A DNA stretch of 38,497 bases from Amphimedon queenslandica (Eukaryota; Porifera; Demospongiae; Haplosclerida; Niphatidae): positions 239,756 through 278,252 of the forward strand of contig NW_003546291.1 of assembly GCF_000090795.2 (NCBI RefSeq). The letters are read 5' to 3'. This document shows positions 1 to 8,400 of the stretch, piece by piece. The translations under genes were made by a program, and so were the position numbers. Numbering within the stretch: the first letter of the stretch is position 1; every line of letters starts with the position of its first letter. The notes under the pieces were generated by a model. The model made no database searches, was not told the origin of the DNA, and saw nothing but the letters and a program-made list of their open reading frames with translations.

Positions 1-432
1 CATATTCAAATAACATCATGTGCAGTTACATGTAGACATCCAGTATACAGTTTTAATACAGCACATGCAAGAGCTCATGTTACTATGCTATGTAAAAGCA
101 GCTAAAATAAATTGGGTTTGAATTTAAGGAAGCACCTGATCCTTACTCTTTTTATTTAACAGGAGTACCAGGGTCATATTGTGCTTTGATAAATTTTTGT
201 ACCACCTGATTGTTTTCTTTATTTTTAGCTACTGTGATATTCCCTTTTAGCCTCATCCTGGCTTTCCCAATGAAATGAATAAGTTTAAGGATTGTAACTA
301 TAGCATTATTCATATGTATAGGACATTGTCTAATGCTGAATGATCAACTGGTCTATGATATAACGGCACATACACAATACACGATTCATATACACTGAAG
401 CATAAATGAATATTTCATTTTTTGTTATATAG
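1..432 (+). other. 5' flank / intron of the receptor kinase gene
   Basis: AT-rich stretch before the first supported exon. One stretch just after a plausible acceptor at about 162 reads GVPGSYCAL, which resembles cysteine-rich extracellular sequence and could be an upstream exon of the kinase gene, but no clear donor was found. Nothing else is supported here. Confidence 0.35.
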
Positions 433-3400
433 AGTGTAACAGCCCTTGTAATTCTGGACTGATGAAGTGTACTGGAGAAGGTGATACTGATTGTTGTTTA
501 TCATTTGCTGCTAACGGTCAGTGTATTTCTACCACTGACTGTGCATCATCATTAGGTTCTAACTATGTTGCTACTGAGAGTAATAACTTCACTTGCAGTA
601 TGTTTCTGGTCGTTACTTATTTTTCAACTTTATATTTATTATTAGTTTGTAATCTAACCTGCTCTGCTGGTTATACTGTTAATTCTAATTGTACTGGCTG
701 TGATTTTACTAGTATCTGTGAAAAAGACAGTCCATGTATGAATGGAGGACAGTGTATACAGTATTCACCTCCTGATAATTATACTTGTAATTGTACTGGT
801 ACTGGATACCAGAGAGTCAACTGTACTGGTGAGTGATATTATTATTGTTACCTTTTAAGGTCAATGATGGGATTGGTGTTGCTGTGTGACTTTACAAATT
901 GACACATTTTTTGTCTCACTGTGTTTCTTTCTATCTTCCTCTTATTCTCTAGTGATAAACAAAAATTGTATTACTAGATCTATAACTCTTTAATAACTAT
1001 ATTTCCATGTACTGTTTCAAACTGTGATAATTGTCAAAACTCATCTTGTTGTAAACTTGTTCATCTGGTTTCTATTTGAATCCTGATGGATGTACCTGTG
1101 GTAAAAGGACTATGTTTATTATTCATATCATTAATGTTACTAGGTTCTAGTGTTGTATTGGTATCACATTTTGGATTTGGTTTTAGTTATGGTATTTTCA
1201 CCAATTCTCATGATTTATAGATATTAAATTTAGTAATTTTACCGAAAGTAAAACTCTATTGGTATTGGTAACGAATATTAATTTTGGTAGATTATAGTAA
1301 GTACATATAATTTAACAAAACTTACTCTAGTCATACTATTAACCTTAGACTAATGATGATTTAATTGTATTAAAATTAATTGTATTAGTTCTGCATCATA
1401 AGTGTAGTGTCCCATACATTACTGTTCCTTGGTCTTCCACTGCCATTTTGCAACTAAGATAGCTACACATAACATTTGCTTCATGAATTTGCACATGATA
1501 ATCTAGTGATATCAATTTTATCTGTTTACCCTTCAGTGAACATTGTTGTACCAAATGTATTGCATAGAAATGAATATTAGTTATAAATTTTAGTAAAGCA
1601 ATTTGTGCTATTTTTAGTATTGGTTTTAGTTATGGTATTTTAATACTTTTAGTATTAGTTTTAAGTTATGATATACCAAATTTTATGACCCAGTACCAAA
1701 ATACTTCTAGTATTAGTAATGGTATACCAATACAACACTACTAGGTTCATGTGCAGTGCCTAATTGTTCAAGGTGTCTAAACTCCAGTTGTTGTACTGAG
1801 TGTCAATTAGGATATGAAATAAATGAGTGTGAATGTAAGGCAGCAAGTAAGTGTAAATCAGTTATACATGTCCCTTTTTCTCTATAGGTTCTTTATCATC
1901 AGTAGACCTTTATGAATCAGTTTCTTCTTCACTTGATTCATCAGTGACGAATCTTCCCTCAACTGAAACTTCTCAGTTACTATTATTAACACTAATAATT
2001 GTAGCTCCTGTTTTATTTGTGCTAGTACTCTGTGCTTGTATTATCATAGTATTTGTGATTGTGATAATTGTTAGGAGGAAAAGAGAAAAGGAACGTTTGG
2101 ATTTGAACTCGAGATTTGTTGGTTAGTAAAGTTGATTTTTATGTAGACAATCTGTCCCTTTATAGACGCCTCCAGAATTCCTCTGGATTTGAATTCAGCT
2201 TATCAAAGTAAATTTTTTATTGTGATAGAAATTTATTATGAATTAAAGAAGTACATCATCAAAAAGATGATACATCTACAGATGACACTGTTATTGAGCA
2301 GTTGTTGATGAAATATTTAATACCGTCTTCACAGATTGATATACAAGAAACCATTGGCCAAGGTTAACATAGTCTAGTGGTCAGTATAAACATTAACACT
2401 GTTTGCATGCATTAGGTGAGTTTGGAATTGTTTATAAAGCAACTATAATAATGGATAAAAGTCGACAAGAAATTGCTTTAAAAACACTCAAAGGTACAAG
2501 TCATACGAAGAGTATATAATAGTGTACGTAATAACTAATAAAAAAATTTGAATAAATTTAGGAGCATTTTCAAAAAGTGATGTCAATTCTCTTCTTGAAG
2601 AGTGCCTACTAATGTCAAACTTTAATAATCCTAATGTGCTGTCTCTCATTGGTGTGTGTGCTGACCTGGGATCAGCTCCAGGCATTATCTTGCCTTATAT
2701 GTCAAGAGGAAGTCTATTGTCTTACTTGCAGAAAGAGAAATCTCACCTTATAGTGGGAGAAACCAGTGAAGAAAGCACAGTGCTAAATGTTAGGAAACAA
2801 TTGCTCTCTGTGTGTCTTCAAGTTGCTAATGGAATGAATTATTTAGCTTCACAAAGGTTTATTCATCGTGATTTTGCCGCTCGTAATTGCTTGTAAGTAT
2901 AACAACCAATAGAAATACGTTCACTACTTCAATTTTAGTATAGTTGTGACTAAATTTTGAACTTTAATTATCATAGGATTGCTGATAATGGTGTCATCAA
3001 AGTTGCTGATTTCGGCCTATCGGAAGAAGTTTACACAAAAAATTACTTTAATCAATTTAAAGAGTCAAAATCTGTTAAACTCCCAGTCAAATGGATGGCA
3101 CTTGAAAGTCTCTACTATGGAATATTCTCTGAAAAATCAGACGTGGTCAGTTTTAAATGATATTATTAGATCTAGTATAATTCAATTCTCACACATACAG
3201 TGGTCTTATGGTATTTTATGTTGGGAAGTCTTTAGTGCTGGGAAAATACCATACCCTGGTATGGATCCAACAGGATTAGTGGAACTATTGGATGGTGGGC
3301 AAAGGTTAAGTTGTCCTCATAATGCAGCCTGCTCAGAAGATGTGTATGCATAATAATTATTATTAGCTGTATGATATGTTTTGCTGTATATAGTTATTCC

Positions 3401-3553
3401 TTGATGCAGCAGTGTTGGCGTGAGTCTCCTGATGACAGGCCATTGTTCAGTGATTTGGTTGCATCAGTCAATGCTCTCATTATGCCATTGGCTCCATATC
3501 TCATTGTCTCCAATGACTCAACCTTCCAACTGAATCATGATCACATATATTGA
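433..3553 (+). CDS. receptor tyrosine kinase with EGF-like extracellular region (5' partial)
   Basis: A single-pass receptor that should phosphorylate tyrosines after binding an extracellular ligand. Exons by eye: 433-597, 646-828, 1745-1846, 1888-2121, 2166-2207, 2249-2362, 2416-2493, 2562-2892, 2977-3145, 3201-3343, 3394-3553 (stop TGA). The frame is open through all joins and gives 572 visible residues. The outside is Cys-rich with an EGF-like module (CMNGGQC, CNCTGTGY). A Ser/Thr-rich stalk leads to a membrane segment (about 1980-2070) followed by RRKREKER. The kinase shows GQGEFGIVY (glycine loop), IALK (the VAIK lysine), HRDFAARN, DFG, activation-loop tyrosines in EEVYTKNYF, PVKWMALES (tyrosine-kinase type) and SDVWSYG, ending in CWRESPDDRP. 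All catalytic residues are present, so it is predicted active. The N-terminus and signal peptide lie off the left edge. Ligand and exact RTK family are unknown. Confidence 0.88.
1020..1112 (+). pseudogene. decayed Cys-rich exon inside the kinase gene
   Basis: Reads CDNCQNSSCCKL in one frame, then after a one-base shift NPDGCTCGK. The spacing of cysteines matches the live exon at 1745-1846 (CLNSSCCTEC...NECECK). It looks like a duplicated exon that acquired a frameshift and was left in the intron. It could instead be a used exon if the reference has an indel error. Confidence 0.45.
1148..1740. mobile_element. hAT-like non-autonomous DNA transposon
   Basis: Ends are inverted copies of TAGTGTTGTATTGGTAT. 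The flanks are an exact 8-bp direct repeat, CTAGGTTC (1140-1147 and 1741-1748). An 8-bp target duplication and YAGTGTTG-type ends are typical of hAT elements. There is no coding capacity; the inside is AT-rich and carries repeated GGTTTTAGTTATGGTATTTT. The right-hand duplication contains the AG acceptor of the kinase exon that starts at 1745. Confidence 0.8.
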
Positions 3554-4163
3554 ATACACTGCTTATGCCTTTGGGACACTGCCTTGTTTGTTTACACTAT
3601 AGCATTTTTGGTTTTATTACAGTTTTTAGACTCATACATTAGATAGATCTGAAATTATTATCAAAAGAGTATTTTATTATGATTTAAGCTGCCAATTGCT
3701 GTAAGTGTGCGATATACTTTTTATTGTCTGTGTCACCATGCAGTTGATGATGTCATAAATTCTTTTAGTCATAAGAAAAGTAGTTTGATAGCAATGATGA
3801 GAGGAGTAGTGCTACTAGTCTTTGTTTTATGTGTTCTGTCACTATCAGTCCTCATCATTATCATTATCATGCTCATTATCATTATTATCCAAATTCCCTG
3901 TATATGTCTGTTGCTCAATACATTCCTCATTTATTAAGACAAGTCAATGGTACTTAACTCTGAACAGATAAAAAAGCAATATAATAAGCAGGTACAATGA
4001 TAAATCAACATATGTACATGTACATGTTGTATATAGCATTTTGGCAATCTGCCAATCATTAATGTGCATGTTCATAGTAATCATCTGTGCACAAAAGTCA
4101 GTGTTATGTGTACATGTATGTATATTTTTTATTATTTTTATTTATTTTTGTTTTTATTTATAG
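3554..4163. other. intergenic spacer, low complexity
   Basis: 3' flank of the kinase gene, with a TCATTA/TTATCA-rich simple-sequence patch at about 3850-3890 and scattered ACATGT repeats. Open frames here are hydrophobic low-complexity translations and are not believed to be genes. Confidence 0.5.
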
Positions 4164-5112
4164 TTTTACAGCTAAACATGTAAGTCGAAGGTTATGGAGG
4201 CAAGAGGCTGAGAGCATGTCCTTGAATACTAAAATAGGAAACCTTGAGGTTAATACATGTACATGTACCTCTGTATTATATGTATCCAATGCCTAATCTA
4301 ATGTTGTATAGATATTGTATGTTTAATTGTTAATGATTGATTTAGTTTCCTCTCTCTCTCCATCTCTCCTTTCCCCACTACAATCATGTACATACATGTA
4401 CATATGCATGTACACACACACTACACATTCATACCTTTCCCTATACAAATACTCCCATACACTATCTACTATTAGGTTAGGGTTTGTGGTGGTGTTAGTG
4501 AGATTAATATAGTGTACAGGGTAGATGAGTCCAGTATAGAACTGACTGTGTGTATACCTGATAACTATCTATTATCACCTCCTACCATTAAAGAAGGTTG
4601 ATCTCTCATTGTGAAGGAAATGGCTACTACAGCTTAGTTCGTTTCTTGCTAATCAAGTGAGTAGGTGTATTAATACTGTATAGCTAGAATTTTTTGTGGC
4701 CCAAAACTTTTGTGAATTTTGTGATCTATTAAAAATTTATGAAAATAAAATTTGCAAAAAAAAATCAATTTAATATGGTCAAAAGGCAGAAAATCGTGAA
4801 AATTAAAACCACAAAATTGATTTTTCAATGAATTCGGGAAATTTTTGGGCCTTAAAAATTTTGCTATACAGTAGTACTACCCTCTTGGTATAATATCATT
4901 ATGTACATGTATCTCATTTCCTTTCTCTCTTCTTCATTAGATGATGGTTTCTATATTGGAAGGATTATTATTATGGAAGAGTAATCTTGATAAACTTTTG
5001 CTGGTTTGGATGACTGCATGATATGCTCAGTATCATTCATGAACCTAATTATTCACTACCTAAAATATTATATAGAACTTGCAAGAAGAGATTCCATGTC
5101 ATGCCTGGTAAG
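4164..5112 (+). pseudogene. LTN1-like pseudogene: listerin (LTN1) C-terminal duplicate, decayed
   Basis: Remnant of the ribosome-quality-control E3 ligase listerin. The first exon (4164-4248) reads FTAKHVSRRLWRQEAES. The second (4476-4656) reads VYRVDESSIELTVCIPDNY, then a stop (TGA at the KEG position), and after a frameshift WLLQLSSFLANQ before a GTGAGT donor. The third (4941-5112) gives DG, SILEGLLLWKSNLDK, FAGLDDCMICS, NYSLPK and RTCKKRFH in shifting frames; CMIC..NYSLPK..C..CKK.FH is the N-terminal half of the listerin RING-CH. At least four frameshifts plus a stop make it non-coding. Introns are retained, so it arose by DNA duplication and not retrocopying. The upstream HEAT-repeat part and the last RING cysteines are absent. 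Confidence 0.75.
4676..4871. mobile_element. MITE, CTGTATAGC-type ends
   Basis: Inverted ends CTGTATAGC...GCTATACAG with similar subterminal sequence (GGCCCAAAA / TTGGGCC), flanked by TA on both sides. AT-rich and non-coding, 196 bp. It lies in the retained intron of the listerin remnant. The elements at 10309-10487 and 18794-19000 share the TA target and the C(C/T)GTATAG terminus, so all three form one family. Confidence 0.75.
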
Positions 5113-5444
5113 GTAGTACATGTATTTTATTGAGGGTTGATACAGTGATTAGATATTACATTTATTTGTTCAGTTATTATTTATTTTATTATGTTCTTTC
5201 AGTATAAATAGTTCAATACTAGTAACAAGAGCAGTTGTCCAACTTGTCCTCTCTGCAGGAACATTTTTCTAAATTATTTTTGTGTGTCAAAATTTTAATT
5301 TTATTTATTAATGCACATTTAAAATGCATTGCCGAAAATATATTATATACAGTTGTCGTAACAGGTAATTTCATGTATGTTTTCTTTTAATCCACTTGCA
5401 TCCTAAATACAGTGTAAGTCTAGACTGGTAACATTGTGTAAGTT
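5113..5444 (-). other. 3' untranslated region and spacer of the Roco gene
   Basis: On the minus strand, two overlapping AATAAA signals lie at about 5300-5309, some 140 nt after the stop codon at 5445. This supports 5445 as the end of the coding region. The remainder is AT-rich with no recognisable feature. Confidence 0.5.
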
Positions 5445-8400
5445 TCACTCACTTATATGTTCAGCTGCTTCATTTTCTTTAATAGCTTCAAGAGCTTTGA
5501 CTAACGAACCCCATGAAGGTGAAACATCATTTGCTCCTTTCAACCATTTTACAAGTGTCTCCCTGAGACGTCTACTAATACCAGAATGATCATCTTCAAT
5601 AGTTTTCAAAGTATCAGGAAGTAAACATAATTGAGCACCAAGATCACGCCATTTGGAGTCATTAAAATTGCCTTTCTTTAATGACGAACGTACGTCTCTT
5701 ATATAAATAATGTCCAAAATATGAGGAGTGCCTTGTACTAAAATGATTATAATAAAACAAAATAGATAAATCTCATATTATGAAACAACATACTAATTTT
5801 GGTTTCTTGCTGTGGAGAGTGAATTTGATATTCTCCTACAATATAATTTAGAAATTATAATTATCTCCCTCATGGATTTATTATCAGTATCATCATTAAC
5901 TTACTGTGTATATGATCAGCTACAGCTTTTTGACCTAATGTGTCAAGAGCATTAGCAAGAGAGGCATAGGTTGCTCCACTATTTTCATCTACGGCATCAA
6001 CTCTTTGCAACCAGGCAGTAAGACATTTTCTAAGAGCAGCTTCTCCTTCTTTGGTGCAATTGTGCTGTATGTTTGAGAGTGTTGGATGTTGATAAAGGCC
6101 TAACTCTATACCAAGTCCCTCCCAATCCCCATTAAAGTGACCTTCTCTGAGTAATTTCAATATTTCTCTAAGATCCTTGATATCAAGTAACTTTGAACCT
6201 ATAAAATAAAATATTAAAAATATAAGTCAAAATTATCAGCCAGAACAATAAAATAATGAGAAGGAAGGAAATAATTTGTAATTAATTAAATTACCTTCAG
6301 TTGCAGGGTTCTGGTAAGTAACATGAAACCAACTCCAGTACTTCTCTTGCCCACTGATAATCGCTGATTCATCACATAAGCATTCAACTTTCTCTTCAGC
6401 TTCATTCATGACAATACAGTAGCAGTCTTTTGAACAGCAGGCAAAGGCAAACTCATGACCGTCAGGTTTTAAGTTAATGGCCTCACTACTGTTGTTAATA
6501 GCTTCTGTTACTGCTTCAAGAATAAGTGGGCAGTGTTTTAGAACTTTGCTTTTAAAATAAATCTCAATGCATTTGTTTTTTTTTAATGAGATGAATGGTA
6601 CCAATTTTCTCCTTGTGAACAAAAACACGAAATGACATAGCATCTCGACATCTTAAATACTTTTGATGTGTCGAAGTGTCTTTGGTAGGAAAACGAAATT
6701 CTGGTTGCTTGAATGTCCTTAAATTGACAACTGCTAGAGAGAGAATTCCACGGGGAACAGGTAAAATTTCTTCAGTGACAGGGTTGCGCCATACTATTAC
6801 TAATGGGTTAGTTACATCTGATTCTGGAGGAGGACCAGTATAAGGAGGCAGTGCAGAAGGAATGAAATAACCATCTTCTGTCTTGGCAATGATGTGTAGG
6901 TGAAGCAAAAGCTTGATAAAATCAGACTTAGAAAATCCCTGGTCACCATTTAACATATCCAGCAGTGATTTAGTGAATATTCCTCTTTTCCTTAGTTTAC
7001 TTAGATCATCAGAATCTAATATATCTACCCCTGCCTTTGTAAGGAGATGCAAATGAGCTACATCAATATTGTAAGTAAGAGCTAATAGGCGCAATAGAGT
7101 ATCGAGAATAGGATGAGGATCAACAAATACTATGTCTGGTAAAACTTCAGGATAATAAAGAATAATGGTGGCATTGTGCAGATACAGTAAAGCCTGCTCT
7201 GTATCTTCTTTCTTCATTTCAAGGCTCTTACCAATAGATAAGACATCATGCTTCTTGAGGCAGCTGCCATTTCCTGCTTTCTTTAGCAAAGTCAGCTCAA
7301 AAGCAAACCATCGCACTGGCATCTTCAATGTATCATTAGAAATCCTATCATGAAGTATTATATCACAAAGCTTTTTGGATATTTTTCGTCTGTCAGGACC
7401 AGATTTGAGCATTGTATTGACTGAGTATATGATTTCACCAAGTTTGGCAGGAATGATGCGATAGCCTTTTTCTGCTTTAGACCCAGATGTTAATGATGAC
7501 AGCTCTTCATTATATTTTTTAATCTTTTCTGGTGTTGCTTTATCATCATCACTGTGAGTGCCCAGAACAAAATATCCTGGGAACTTTTTGTGATAAGGCT
7601 GTGAAACAGTTCCAGAAGACAGAACATCTTTCAAAAACTCAATATTTGAATACGAAAACTCTGAATCACAAGGATATGAAGTTCCATCAATTCGATATTG
7701 TAGATCAAGCTTTTCATCAAGATCTTTCGAAAGGTCTAGTGTGACGATGTTAAGAGAAGCAGGTCTAGTAAACAAAGGCAATAACTCTTGAAATGCAGTC
7801 TGGCCACCAGAATCAACAATGTATACCCAATTACAATTTAAATTAGCTTTTGCAGTTGGAATGGCTTCAACAATATCTTTACGCATTTTATTCGCGTCAG
7901 GATCATCTGCTGATTCTGTTGCATCTGCTGATTCTGTTGCATCTGCTGATTCTGTTGCATCTGCTGATTTTGTTGGATCTGCTGATTCTGTTGGATCTGC
8001 TGATTCTGTTGCTTTAGTCTCAGGACTATCAGTAGAAATGGTTTCTGAAGACTCCTCTTTTGATTTACATGTGTCATAGTTGATGTCTATTGGTGCTTCC
8101 TTTTGTTTTGATACCTCTTCCTTTAAATCACACGCTAATCTTGAAAGTAGAGCTTTAGCATCAACTTCTTTCATACAACCATCTGCAACTGATATTCTTG
8201 TAGCTTTGACAGCACGACAAGCTATTGGTGTGCTGTCAGTGAGAGCTTCTTCGGGTGGATCTTCATTCAGTAAGAGACGTCGAGTACATGTTTTACCAGA
8301 GCCAGGAGGACCAAGCATTTGGACACGTTTAACAGTTAGATTGACTTCGCCTTCTTGTAACCATTTAGATAAAGCATCTAAAACAAAAAAGGACCTTTTA

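Noticed and set aside
3707..3937. A hydrophobic small open frame that could be a membrane protein or a listerin upstream exon.
   Set aside because: The hydrophobicity comes from a TCATTA simple repeat, and no listerin-like motif or splice sites support it.
5445..5452. A GTGAGT donor at the end of the last Roco exon, in phase 1 like all others, could mean more exons downstream.
   Set aside because: The in-frame TGA follows at once and AATAAA signals lie about 140 nt on; no further domain exon was found before the listerin remnant. Kept only as an alternative.
7903..8010. Regular 18-bp repeats as a possible CRISPR-like array.
   Set aside because: Units are contiguous with no spacers, in frame inside a coding exon of a eukaryotic gene.
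7819..8079. Plus-strand and alternative minus-strand open frames over the ESADAT repeat (Ser/Ala-rich and Gln-rich proteins).
   Set aside because: They are shadow frames of the 18-bp coding repeat in the Roco gene, without start context or splice support.
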